A stretch of 64,000 nt of DNA from NCBI RefSeq assembly GCF_001458415.1, contig NZ_CYSD01000002.1:1-64000 (forward strand), in the 5' to 3' direction. The position numbers and the translations under genes were made by a program. The DNA comes from Tritonibacter multivorans (lineage in GTDB: Bacteria > Pseudomonadota > Alphaproteobacteria > Rhodobacterales > Rhodobacteraceae). Each line of letters opens with the position of its first letter. The first letter of the stretch is position 1. This document shows positions 54,019 through 62,156 of the stretch, one piece after another. The notes below the pieces were generated by a model. It did no database searches, was not told where the DNA came from, and worked only from the letters and a program-made list of their open reading frames with translations.

Positions 54019-54059
54019 GATTTTGGGTAGAGTTCTTCCTAACGAAGGAGACGAACAGA

Positions 54060-54326
54060 ATGAAGAGATCACGTTTTAACGAAGAGCAGATCATTGCGAT
54101 CCTGAAGCAGCAGGAGAGCGGCGTGGCGACAGCAGATGTGTGCCGTGAACATGGGATCAGCTCGGCGACATTCTACAAGTGGAAAGCGAAGTATGGTGGC
54201 CTCGAAGTGTCGGATGCCCGAAAGCTCAAGACGCTTGAGGACGAGAATGCGAAGCTGAAGAAGTTATTGGCGGAGCAAATGCTGGACAACGCGATGTTGA
54301 AGGATGTCGCCTCGCGAAAGTGGTGA
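54060..54326 (+). CDS. IS3-family transposase OrfA
   Basis: An 88-residue DNA-binding protein: helix-turn-helix [23 protein letters not shown] ... [17 protein letters not shown] broken only by normal residues, then leucine-zipper-like [33 protein letters not shown] precedes the ATG. Its end overlaps OrfB in the -1 frame; the full transposase is normally an OrfAB fusion made by frameshifting, but no canonical slippery heptamer is obvious here. Confidence 0.94.
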   Translation: MKRSRFNEEQIIAILKQQESGVATADVCREHGISSATFYKWKAKYGGLEVSDARKLKTLEDENAKLKKLLAEQMLDNAMLKDVASRKW

Positions 54327-55159
54327 CGCCCGGCGCGAAGCGGGATGCTGTGGCGCACTTGTGCACAGAGCACGAGGTGAGCCAGCGGCGGGCGTGTTCT
54401 GTACTTGGCGTTGATCGTTCGAGCGTGCGGTATCGCAGTGTGCGCCCGGACGATGCAGAGTTGCGCAAGGCGATGAAGGCGGTGGCCGCCGAACGCCGCC
54501 GGTTCGGTTATCGCCGTGTCCATGTCATGCTGCAGCGGCAGGGCTGGCAAGTGAACCAGAAGAAACTGAGGCGGCTCTATCGCGAAGAGAAGTTGCAGGT
54601 CAGAAAGCGTGGTGGTCGCAAACGGGCACTCGGGACGCGCAGACCAATTTTGGTGCCAGAGAGGCCCAACGAACGCTGGAGCCTGGATTTCGTGTCTGAC
54701 GCCTTTACTGACGGACGCCGGTTTCGAGTTTTGGCCATCGTGGACGATTTCAGTCGGGAGTGCCTGGCGCTGGTGGCGGACACGTCTCTTTCTGGGCAGC
54801 GTGTCACGCGTGAACTGACGGCGATCAAGGCGAGGCGTGGGCGACCCAGAACGATTGTCAGCGACAATGGGACGGAACTGACCAGTATGGCGGTGCTCAG
54901 ATGGTGCCAGGAGACGCAGATCGAATGGCATTACATTGCGCCAGGTAAGCCAATGCAGAACGCATTCGTGGAAAGTTTCAACGGCAGCTTCCGGGACGAG
55001 CTTTTGAACGAAACCCTGTTCTCTTCGCTGGCCGAGGCCCGCGAGAAGATCACCGAATGGAAGGACGACTACAACCGAAACAGACCTCACTCATCCCTCG
55101 GCAATCTCACGCCACAGGAATTTGCAATGAAATCGAGACTGGAAATCAAGGCCGCATGA
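54320..55159 (+). CDS. IS3-family transposase OrfB (DDE integrase core)
   Basis: A 279-residue catalytic part: HTH_21-like leader, then the DDE residues in [23 protein letters not shown] and [16 protein letters not shown], with the closing [17 protein letters not shown]. All catalytic motifs are intact, so the element may be active. The open frame starts at a GTG overlapping OrfA's stop. Confidence 0.95.
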   Translation: MVTPGAKRDAVAHLCTEHEVSQRRACSVLGVDRSSVRYRSVRPDDAELRKAMKAVAAERRRFGYRRVHVMLQRQGWQVNQKKLRRLYREEKLQVRKRGGRKRALGTRRPILVPERPNERWSLDFVSDAFTDGRRFRVLAIVDDFSRECLALVADTSLSGQRVTRELTAIKARRGRPRTIVSDNGTELTSMAVLRWCQETQIEWHYIAPGKPMQNAFVESFNGSFRDELLNETLFSSLAEAREKITEWKDDYNRNRPHSSLGNLTPQEFAMKSRLEIKAA

Positions 55160-55193
55160 GGTCAGAAAACAACTGACGGATTCTCCCAAACGC

Positions 55194-55218
55194 TGGAGGA
55201 AAGTCGGGTCTCAGGTCA
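55194..55218 (-). repeat. IS right inverted repeat
   Basis: Read on the minus strand it begins TGACCTGAGACCCGACTTTC. The GACG target duplication follows outside. The remaining 110 bases up to the glycosyltransferase start hold no gene and must supply its promoter. Confidence 0.9.
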
Positions 55219-55331
55219 GACGCCGCAAACAATTTCGAAAACACGAAACTACCCGCTCTCCTTAACCCCCCCTCAATCAACTTCCATTAAATTAGAACGA
55301 AATTTGCGGATACAGAACCACGGTAAATCTC

Positions 55332-56360
55332 ATGAAATTCTGGCACGTCATTCCTGATAGCAATCATGCTGTTTCGCTCGCCAACAACCTGCGCGAAATC
55401 GATCATGCTGGGGAACATGAAATCCTGATGTATCACTCGCGCGGACACCAAAAATCCTACATCGAAAATACGATGGAAATCTTCCCTCGCACGTCCATCC
55501 TTGGCAAGAACCTGTCGTTTGGGGAAAAGGATATCGTTGTGGCTCACGGCGTCTTTACGCAAGACGTCATCAACCTGTTCGACGCAATCTATGCACAGGG
55601 CATCAAAACCGCGTGGTCCATTTGGGGGGGCGATCTTCATCTTCTGGCACCGCTGAAGGGTGGCATGGCGCTGATGAACCGGTTTTCCTGCGTCATCACT
55701 GCCCCCGGTGAACTCTTGCTTTATCCGGACCTACACACCCCGGAAGTGCACGGCTGTTTATACAAACTGGACGGCACGCTCGAAATGAGCGCGCCAGAAA
55801 AAGAAGACCTCATTATCTTGGGGAATTCCGGCGACCCATCCAATAACCATCTGTATCTACTGGACATTGCGCAGAAATTCGAAGGGTATCAGGTTCATGT
55901 TCCCTTCGCCTATAACGCAACCGAAGACTACACACAGACCGTTCTGGAAAAAGCGGCCTCGCTTGGGCTCAGCGATCGTATGACGCTGCAGACCGACATC
56001 CTGAGCCTAGAAGACTATAGCGACCTTTTGGCAAGAGCCCGTATTTTTCTTGCCGGCCATGACCGGCAACAGGCGGTTGGATCCATCAGCATTGCGTATC
56101 AAAACAACTGCCGCGTCTATCTGAAGAAAGCCATCAAACGTCCCTGCGGGCGGGAAATGGTCAACCCGGGCTATATGCACCTTCAGACCTATGGGTTTGT
56201 CGATATTCAGGACGTGTTTGATTTGGAAGACGATGCAACCGTCAACGCGCTGATGCGATCCGCGCCCGCACCCAATCGCATCGCAGAGATTAACGCCCTG
56301 TCCGTTGAACACCGTCTGGCGACCTTTGAGAAAATCAAACGCGCTTGCGGGGTGGCTTAA
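55332..56360 (+). CDS. GT56-like glycosyltransferase (Fuc4NAc transferase family)
   Basis: A 342-residue protein resembling WecF-type TDP-Fuc4NAc transferases of family GT56: KFWHVIPDSNHAVSLANNL, AWSIWGGDLHLL, the diagnostic LGNSGDPSNNHLYLL and later AYQNNCRVYLKK. WecF builds the enterobacterial common antigen lipid intermediate; here the acceptor and donor are unknown. It is convergent to the glycan operon and may add an amino sugar to the same polymer. Only a weak ribosome site is seen. Confidence 0.8.
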   Translation: MKFWHVIPDSNHAVSLANNLREIDHAGEHEILMYHSRGHQKSYIENTMEIFPRTSILGKNLSFGEKDIVVAHGVFTQDVINLFDAIYAQGIKTAWSIWGGDLHLLAPLKGGMALMNRFSCVITAPGELLLYPDLHTPEVHGCLYKLDGTLEMSAPEKEDLIILGNSGDPSNNHLYLLDIAQKFEGYQVHVPFAYNATEDYTQTVLEKAASLGLSDRMTLQTDILSLEDYSDLLARARIFLAGHDRQQAVGSISIAYQNNCRVYLKKAIKRPCGREMVNPGYMHLQTYGFVDIQDVFDLEDDATVNALMRSAPAPNRIAEINALSVEHRLATFEKIKRACGVA

Positions 56361-56396
56361 CCCTGCCGTTCACCGAACAGAACTCAGCAGAACAAT

Positions 56397-56433
56397 ACTG
56401 CTTGCCGTGCTTATTCAGCGGCAAGCAGTTTTA
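56397..56433. terminator. Intrinsic terminator between glycosyltransferase and AMP-ligase genes
   Basis: ACTGCTTGCCG and CGGCAAGCAGT form a perfect 11-bp stem around TGCTTATTCAG, followed on the plus strand by TTTTATCC. The stem overlaps the final codons region of the convergent AMP-ligase gene only at its edge, and it may serve both directions. Confidence 0.85.
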
Positions 56434-57879
56434 TCCTGCGACGCGTTTTGGCGTTTCGGTCGCGTCAGACAAAACCTCTGCCAGCTGGGAATACTGAATT
56501 TTGCCCGAGGTCGTTTTCGGAAAACAAGGCACCGTATGAAGACGGAAATCCCGCAGCATCAGGTTTGTTTCGCCGCGGACCGTGCCCTCGAAACGCGACA
56601 CGTCGATATCGCCAGTGTGACAGACACAAATCATCTCGTCTTTTTCCAGGCAACAGACTTCGGTCTGCAGCGCGGTCTGAAGGATTTCTTCGAGGTGAGT
56701 GAGGTTCACGCTGTGGCCTGAGACTTTGGCAAAACGTTTCAAACGGCCGGTGATGAATACGTACCCCTGATCATCGACATATCCAACGTCACCGGTTTTC
56801 AGGACACCATTGAAACCGTCGGGCGCATTGAGATCCGCAGAAGACCGCGCATAGCCAAGCGATACGTTCAGCCCATGATACCAGAGTTCACCTTCCTGCC
56901 CGGTGCCAAGCGCCATCCCGTTGTGATCAACCACAGTAAACCGCCCGCCCGCAAGCGCGAGACCGGCAGTGCCCGTCACAGACCCAAAGTCGCGTGCTGG
57001 CAGGATGGACATTCTGGTGGTGGCTTCGGCCTGACCGTACATCATAAAAAAGTCTTGCCCCGACTGGGCGATCTTTTTCACCAAATCCGCCTCAAGCGTT
57101 GCAGCCAGTTTGCCGCCTGCCTGCAAAAAGGTTTGAACCCCGGCCGCGTAACGGGACTTAAAAAAGCGCATCGCATTCAACTGCGCATAGGTCTGCGGCA
57201 CGCCCGCCAGAAGGGTCACGCCTTCGTTCAGCATCAACTCCAGAAAACCCTTTTGGGTCGGTGCAAGGTCGCTGACCACAATGTCCCCGCCGCACAGCAC
57301 CTGACAGTTCACGACCGACATCCCGTAAGTGTACGAAATCGGCAATGCGGTAATGGCCTTGCTCTTGGAAGTCAGGCCAAGCGCCGTCACAATCTGGCGG
57401 CTGTTTTCAACCACGTTCGCAAAGCTCTGCCGCACCACTTTGGGGCTGCCTGTGGAGCCCGAGGTTGTGGCGAGCAAACATAGGTCTTCGTGAAACGCAT
57501 GCTGTCGTTGACAGTCAGCGGCAAAAACGCCGAAAGCACCCCATGAAAACTGCTGCGTAAACCCATCCGGCAGCGCCTCGCACTCCAGCGGGGCAATAAG
57601 GTAGTTCGGTTGAAAATCCGCGATGAAGCGCGCCAAGAGTTCGGGCCTGGCATCTCGCGGGAAAAACACAGGAACTGCTTCCCCAAAGACGAGGTTCAAG
57701 TAAATCCCGATCCCATCCAACGTGTTGTCGACACAAGCCAAAACCAGACTGCGGCCAATTTTGGCCCGTTCTCTGCTTGCCCTATCCCAAATCTCGTGTG
57801 CCAACACGCGGTTGTCACCGTCAGTCAGGACACAGCGCGAGGCTTGTAGAATTGCAGGCAACTTACCCCGTGCCGTCAT
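56431..57879 (-). CDS. AMP-dependent acyl ligase in glycan operon
   Basis: A 482-residue ANL enzyme: LLATTSGSTGSPKVVRQSF (P-loop), MMYGQAEATTRMSIL, KTGDVGYVDDQGYVFITGRLKRFAKVSG, and Lys in FPKTTSGKIQYSQL. It adenylates an acid and transfers it to CoA or to the ACP encoded three genes upstream. Coupling to neuB (ATGA) and the shared operon suggest it supplies an acyl group for sugar modification. Short (the usual ligases are 500-560 residues), with a compact N-terminus. Confidence 0.85.
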   Translation of the reverse strand: MTARGKLPAILQASRCVLTDGDNRVLAHEIWDRASRERAKIGRSLVLACVDNTLDGIGIYLNLVFGEAVPVFFPRDARPELLARFIADFQPNYLIAPLECEALPDGFTQQFSWGAFGVFAADCQRQHAFHEDLCLLATTSGSTGSPKVVRQSFANVVENSRQIVTALGLTSKSKAITALPISYTYGMSVVNCQVLCGGDIVVSDLAPTQKGFLELMLNEGVTLLAGVPQTYAQLNAMRFFKSRYAAGVQTFLQAGGKLAATLEADLVKKIAQSGQDFFMMYGQAEATTRMSILPARDFGSVTGTAGLALAGGRFTVVDHNGMALGTGQEGELWYHGLNVSLGYARSSADLNAPDGFNGVLKTGDVGYVDDQGYVFITGRLKRFAKVSGHSVNLTHLEEILQTALQTEVCCLEKDEMICVCHTGDIDVSRFEGTVRGETNLMLRDFRLHTVPCFPKTTSGKIQYSQLAEVLSDATETPKRVAG

Positions 57880-58898
57880 TGGAAGTCCTCTGGTTGCACC
57901 AGAAAATCGCCCTCCACGGCACGAACCAAGGTTTTTCCGACGACCCTCGCGACCTCTGTCGGCGGTATGCCCGTTCCCGGACGTTTGCAGATCAGATCAT
58001 CTTTGGAGATCATGGTCCCCGGAGCCAAATCACCGGCATATACAAGGCTGCGCCGCATGTTTGCCCGCTGGCGCAGTTCCTCTTCGGAAATCTGCCGCTC
58101 CGCTCTGCCCATGCAATGCCATGTGGCCATGCAGCGTTTGATCATTTCGGCGAACTCTTCCGGTTCTGTCGCCATTTGGTTGTCCATGCCGATGCGAGAA
58201 CGGTCCAACGTAAAGTGACGCTCGATCACGCTTGCCCCCAAGGCGACGGCCGCCACCGGCGCGTCCAGTCCCAAGGTGTGATCAGAATAGCCAATCGCGA
58301 CGCCCGGCAGACGGTCTTTAAGCAGCGCGATATTGCGCAGGTTGGCCTCAGTATTTTCAATGGGGTAGCGTGAAACGCAGTGCAGAACACTAAGATCCGC
58401 GCACCCAGCGTCTTGAACCACACGCACGGCGGTTTCGATCTCGCAGAGGTCGGCCATTCCGGTGGACAAGATCAATGCGCTGCCCATCCGCGCAAGATCC
58501 GCAAGATAGTCGAGATTGTTGATTTCCATCGACGCAATCTTCAACGCGGGCACGTGACATTGATCAACAAGGAAACGCGCCTCTGGCACCGCATAGGGCG
58601 TGGACATAAAGCCGATGCCTTTTGATTTGCAATGGGCCGCGAGTTCCAGAAGCTGTTGTTCTGACAAAGCGTATTTCTTTACAAACCGCTTCGCCATTTT
58701 GTTTTCAGCGTAATAGGACTGCGAATAGAGCGTCTCTGCGGACCACGACTGAAACTTCACACAATCCACCCCGATCCGGGCGCATTCTTCGATCATTTCT
58801 TTGGCCAGCGCGACATCACCAAAGTGGCTGGTGTTAAACTCCGCCACGAAATAGGGCTTGGCGTAGTCGGCAAGAGGCGTACCGTCGTTGAGTTTCAT
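57876..58898 (-). CDS. NeuB-type nonulosonic (sialic) acid synthase
   Basis: A 340-residue enzyme condensing PEP with an N-acyl hexosamine. N-terminal barrel FVAEFNTSHFGDVALAKEMI, CVKFQSWSAETLYS, LKIASMEINNLDYL, LSTGMADLCEIE, IGYSDHTLGLDAPVAA and ASVIERHFTLDRS; the C-terminal SAF (antifreeze-like) domain begins about residue 280 (RRSLVYAGDLAPGTMISKDD). Family members make Neu5Ac, legionaminate or pseudaminate; the product here is uncertain, and no NeuA/NeuC genes are within the window. Confidence 0.87.
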   Translation of the reverse strand: MKLNDGTPLADYAKPYFVAEFNTSHFGDVALAKEMIEECARIGVDCVKFQSWSAETLYSQSYYAENKMAKRFVKKYALSEQQLLELAAHCKSKGIGFMSTPYAVPEARFLVDQCHVPALKIASMEINNLDYLADLARMGSALILSTGMADLCEIETAVRVVQDAGCADLSVLHCVSRYPIENTEANLRNIALLKDRLPGVAIGYSDHTLGLDAPVAAVALGASVIERHFTLDRSRIGMDNQMATEPEEFAEMIKRCMATWHCMGRAERQISEEELRQRANMRRSLVYAGDLAPGTMISKDDLICKRPGTGIPPTEVARVVGKTLVRAVEGDFLVQPEDFQ

Positions 58899-58916
58899 GG
58901 TTGCACGGCCTCGCGT

Positions 58917-60695
58917 TTATTCATCAATTGTTGGGATCAGCATCTCGGACCGGAAAAGCTCCCGGTCGAGGAACGGCTTTTGGTCTTCCAGCGGACGGCG
59001 CGCCAGACGATTGTTGGCATCGCGACCAAGACCGATTTCGATGTAATCTTGGTTCTGCTTGCCAGGCAGCGTGATCACGACTGGGCCCGGTTGTTTGAAC
59101 GCCTCTCGGATTTGGTCGACATAGGTGTCGGCCTCAGCCCGGACAAACGGCAGCCCAAACCCCCGCGCAAGCTGTTCAAAATCGGGTTCCTGCAAGCCGG
59201 TTTCGGGATCAACGCCAATCGTGCGACCGCGAAACAGCTCTGTCTGCCGCCGTTTGATGATGGCGTACATGCCGTTCAGAACCACCACGATTTTAATATT
59301 TGCACCGCTGCGTGCGATCGTGTCGAGCTCCTGAATATTCATCATAATAGAGCCATCCCCAACCGCACAAAGCACCGGCCGATCTGTGCAGGTCGCCACG
59401 CCGAGCGCGCCAGGCAGTGCGAACCCCATGGCCCCCTGCGACACCGGCCGCACCACGCGCTGCCCTCGTTTCAGCGGTGCATTGGTGGGCACAACTACGT
59501 CGATGAACCCAGAATCACACAGCAGCGCGCCGCGATCCGGCAACATCTGTCCCATATTGCGGGCAAAATCATGAAGATCGACATCGCCGTCGGGACCTTC
59601 AAATTCAATCAACGCGGTGAACTTCGCTTTCCAGCTCTGGGCTCTCGCCAGCCACTCCGGGTGGCTTGGCAAAGCAGGTTTTGCGTCCTGAAGCCCGGCT
59701 AGTACGGCGCTCAAATCCGCCTGAACAAACCGGTCGATCCGCACCCCGTCCTTTTCAAACTCAGCCGCGCTGATATCAACCACAACTATCTTGGCGTCGC
59801 GGGCGAATTTCGAAAAATCCGGACCCGTCGTCAAAGAATTGAGCCGCGAGCCCAGCACCACGACCAGATCGGCATTTTGAACCGTAAACGCCCCAGCACG
59901 ACTACAGCCCTGACTGCCCAAAGAGCCGATGGAAACCTCTTCCTGCAGCGGCACGCAATCCACGGCTGATGCGGTGTACACAACCGGAATGGCATGGGTC
60001 TGGCAAAAATCGATCAGACGGGTCTCGGCCTGTGCGTGACGCACCCCAGCCCCGATCAAGAAAACCGGACGTTGCGCGCGGCGCAGCGCGTCTTCCAACG
60101 CCTTCAAATCTGTAGCGGACGGCGCCATGTCCGCCAACGTGGGCACATAGCCTTCCAATTCCTCAGGCTCAATCCGGGCGTTCTGAATATCCAGCGGGAC
60201 GTCCAGCCAAACCGGGCCAGCATTGCCAGACACAGCAAGATGAAACATCTTTTCGAGTTCGAACCGCACGTTTTTCGGATCGTCGAGCATGACCGCATAT
60301 TTGCAGATCGGCTCCACGATCGAGACGATATCAGCTTCTTGCTGACCAAACGTCTTGATCGGAAGGCCGCTGTGCCGCGTTGTTTCCTTGAGGGTATTCT
60401 GACCGGAGATCACGATCAGTGGAATATGGTCCTGCCAGGCCGACAAAACCCCGGTAATAACATTCGTCGACGCACAGCCCGTCGACACCATCACGGCCTG
60501 CGCAGATTGCGTAATGTCTGCACCCGCCACGGCGGCAAAGGCCGCGCCTTGTTCGTGATGGGTGAAAACAGGGTCAACGTCTGCATGCTTGGCCAAAGCA
60601 TCGTTCAAAAACAAAGCACCGCGCCCGGTCACGACAAACGGGGTCAAGATACCTTTGTCGGCCATGAATTGAACGATGTAATCCGCTAAACGCAA
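58917..60695 (-). CDS. Thiamine-diphosphate-dependent enzyme (acetolactate synthase-like)
   Basis: A 592-residue ThDP enzyme with the three-domain plan of acetolactate synthases. Catalytic Glu lies in FTHHEQGAAFAAVAG (about residue 45), the ThDP motif in VGDGSIMMNIQELDT with an Asn in VVLNG. The start is ambiguous: I use TTG (LRLADYIVQF) behind GAGGAT; an ATG ten codons on (MADKG) is next best, and a longer frame would run into the upstream gene. In glycan clusters ThDP enzymes join a C2 unit or decarboxylate a keto acid; here an aldehyde from LuxC/LuxE is a candidate acceptor. Inference. Confidence 0.83.
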   Translation of the reverse strand: MRLADYIVQFMADKGILTPFVVTGRGALFLNDALAKHADVDPVFTHHEQGAAFAAVAGADITQSAQAVMVSTGCASTNVITGVLSAWQDHIPLIVISGQNTLKETTRHSGLPIKTFGQQEADIVSIVEPICKYAVMLDDPKNVRFELEKMFHLAVSGNAGPVWLDVPLDIQNARIEPEELEGYVPTLADMAPSATDLKALEDALRRAQRPVFLIGAGVRHAQAETRLIDFCQTHAIPVVYTASAVDCVPLQEEVSIGSLGSQGCSRAGAFTVQNADLVVVLGSRLNSLTTGPDFSKFARDAKIVVVDISAAEFEKDGVRIDRFVQADLSAVLAGLQDAKPALPSHPEWLARAQSWKAKFTALIEFEGPDGDVDLHDFARNMGQMLPDRGALLCDSGFIDVVVPTNAPLKRGQRVVRPVSQGAMGFALPGALGVATCTDRPVLCAVGDGSIMMNIQELDTIARSGANIKIVVVLNGMYAIIKRRQTELFRGRTIGVDPETGLQEPDFEQLARGFGLPFVRAEADTYVDQIREAFKQPGPVVITLPGKQNQDYIEIGLGRDANNRLARRPLEDQKPFLDRELFRSEMLIPTIDE

Positions 60696-60705
60696 AGGCT
60701 TATCC

Positions 60706-61182
60706 TCAGGTCTTGGGTTTGTATTGCTCCAGAATCTTTGGCAGGCCAATCGTGACCTCCGCAGAAACCGCAAGCTCTCCGTCGACACGTCCAATGGACG
60801 TCCCACGGGCAATGCCGCGCTTGAAAGATGCGATCTGAGAGTCGATCACTAGCCGATCACCGGGGACGACTCTCCGACGAAACGTTGCATCCTTAATGTT
60901 TAGAAAGCTTGTGCGACTGCCAAAATGTTCCGGGAGTGACAGAAAGGCCATCAGGAAAGACTGCGTCAGGCTTTCCACCAGCACAAAGCCCGGCACGTTG
61001 GGGTCATCTTCGTAATGCGTTGGAAAGAACCATTCATTGTAGGTGAAGTTCTTTTCACTTCGCGCAGATTGGCCTGGAACACATTCGCAAACCCGGTCGA
61101 TGAACAGCATTGGCGAACGATTGCATTGGGCCTTCAGGATGCCTTTGATGTCGAAACTGCTGCCGCCCGGCTCATTATGCAT
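60706..61182 (-). CDS. FabZ/FabA-like hot-dog dehydratase
   Basis: A 158-residue hot-dog protein resembling beta-hydroxyacyl-ACP dehydratase: SPMLFIDRV, then the His segment FPTHYEDDPNVPGFVLVESLTQ with the catalytic His and Glu, and RRRVVPGDRL. The family-typical HFPxxPxMPG is altered to HYEDDPNVPG, so it may be a specialised enzyme. It starts within the ACP stop codon region (ATGCATAA), so is coupled to the carrier protein, its likely substrate bearer. Confidence 0.82.
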   Translation of the reverse strand: MHNEPGGSSFDIKGILKAQCNRSPMLFIDRVCECVPGQSARSEKNFTYNEWFFPTHYEDDPNVPGFVLVESLTQSFLMAFLSLPEHFGSRTSFLNIKDATFRRRVVPGDRLVIDSQIASFKRGIARGTSIGRVDGELAVSAEVTIGLPKILEQYKPKT

Positions 61183-61417
61183 CAAAGGTCACCCCGTATT
61201 TCCCAAGGATCTCTTTTCCTTTGGAAAAGCTTGAGAAATCGGTGATGTCGTCAATGTCCATTTCGATATCGAAACGCTCTTCCAAATCAGACATCAGCTG
61301 CATGTGGCCGAGGCTGTCCCACTGTTCAATGGATTGATATGCAAGGGCCGCGACCTGATTTGCATCCACGCGAAAAGCATCCACAAAGGCCGAAGTGTAC
61401 GTGTCGAGGTTAGACAT
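61175..61417 (-). CDS. Acyl carrier protein
   Basis: An 80-residue acidic ACP with the phosphopantetheine Ser in WDSLGHMQLM (about residue 35) and ERFDIEMDIDDITDFSSF following. Not the housekeeping AcpP, which normally reads DSLDTVELVMALE and sits beside fabF. Dedicated ACPs of this type carry acyl or amino-acyl groups for specialised pathways. Confidence 0.87.
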   Translation of the reverse strand: MSNLDTYTSAFVDAFRVDANQVAALAYQSIEQWDSLGHMQLMSDLEERFDIEMDIDDITDFSSFSKGKEILGKYGVTFDA

Positions 61418-61430
61418 GGAGTTCTTCCAA

Positions 61431-62156
61431 TCACTTTAGGTGTTTTGAAAACACGTAACACTGAGAGGTTAACCGAGTACTTATAATGTTATGGATATTG
61501 CTCGCACCGAGGTTGTTGGACGAGAAAGTGGTCGAAACAGTTTTCGCCCCTTTTTCAAAGCAATGCACATAGGCCATATGGTTGATGAAATACCCTAAAC
61601 CCATGTGTTGGAACGCCGGGAAAATGCCTGCGAGCAAGGAATGAAACCGCCCGCCCCCTGCATCCCGCACCAGAAAGAACCCCACAAATTTCCCTTTGAA
61701 CGCAATTGATTGCAGCTCTGCCCCGCGCGCAACCTCATCTGAGATCCAGCCACAATAGCGGCTGGAAGACTGAACTGCTGAAAAGGCCGGATCCAACGAG
61801 AAACGATCCGTTGTAAACATTCCGTCGCGTATGTGGTCAAAAATCTCTTCGATTTCATGGTCCGCTGCAGGCCCTGTGGACATGTGCTGGGCATAGCGTG
61901 ACATGATCCGATCCAGGTCAGGTAGATTAACCACTTCAACAGTGCTCAACATCTCCCGAAAGCGAAATCCAATGTCTTCAATGGCATTGGTCAATGCCAC
62001 ATTGCCAGCCGGAACCTTCACAGAGACATAATCCGCCGCCGGGAGGTTTTCGAGCGCCGTGACAACGTCTGTGGGGCAATCATCAGATCCCAGCTCGACC
62101 TCCAACACATCCAGTCCGAGATTGCGCTTTTCCCAAACAGCTTCAATGATTTTCAC
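61431..62156 (-). CDS. GNAT-family N-acyltransferase (WecD-like)
   Basis: A 241-residue protein whose C-terminal half (about 140-240) is GNAT-like: VGFFLVRDAGGGRFHSLLAG, IFPAFQHMGLGYFINHMAYVHCF and SNNLGASNIH. The N-terminal half recalls WecD sugar-amine acetyltransferases (VSVKVPAGNVALTNAIEDIGFRF). It would transfer an acyl group, possibly from the neighbouring ACP, to a sugar amine. I start at a GTG overlapping the luxC-like stop (GTGA) with GGAG upstream; a longer frame runs 16 codons into that gene. Confidence 0.8.
   Translation of the reverse strand: MKIIEAVWEKRNLGLDVLEVELGSDDCPTDVVTALENLPAADYVSVKVPAGNVALTNAIEDIGFRFREMLSTVEVVNLPDLDRIMSRYAQHMSTGPAADHEIEEIFDHIRDGMFTTDRFSLDPAFSAVQSSSRYCGWISDEVARGAELQSIAFKGKFVGFFLVRDAGGGRFHSLLAGIFPAFQHMGLGYFINHMAYVHCFEKGAKTVSTTFSSNNLGASNIHNIISTRLTSQCYVFSKHLK

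Larger units (their letters stand above)
53994..55218 (+). mobile_element. Complete IS3-family (IS407-like) insertion sequence
   Basis: A 1,225-bp element bounded by imperfect inverted repeats that begin TGACCTGAG and contain CCCG and TCCTCC at matching places (left 53994-54018; right 55194-55218, read in reverse). A 4-bp direct duplication GACG flanks it (53990-53993 and 55219-55222). It encodes OrfA and OrfB in overlapping frames. It lies between the divergent pcs and glycosyltransferase genes. Confidence 0.93.

Noticed and set aside
60696-60812. Longer N-terminus for the ThDP enzyme (MPVGRPLDVS...)
   Set aside because: It would overlap the dehydratase gene by over 100 bases and has no family similarity.
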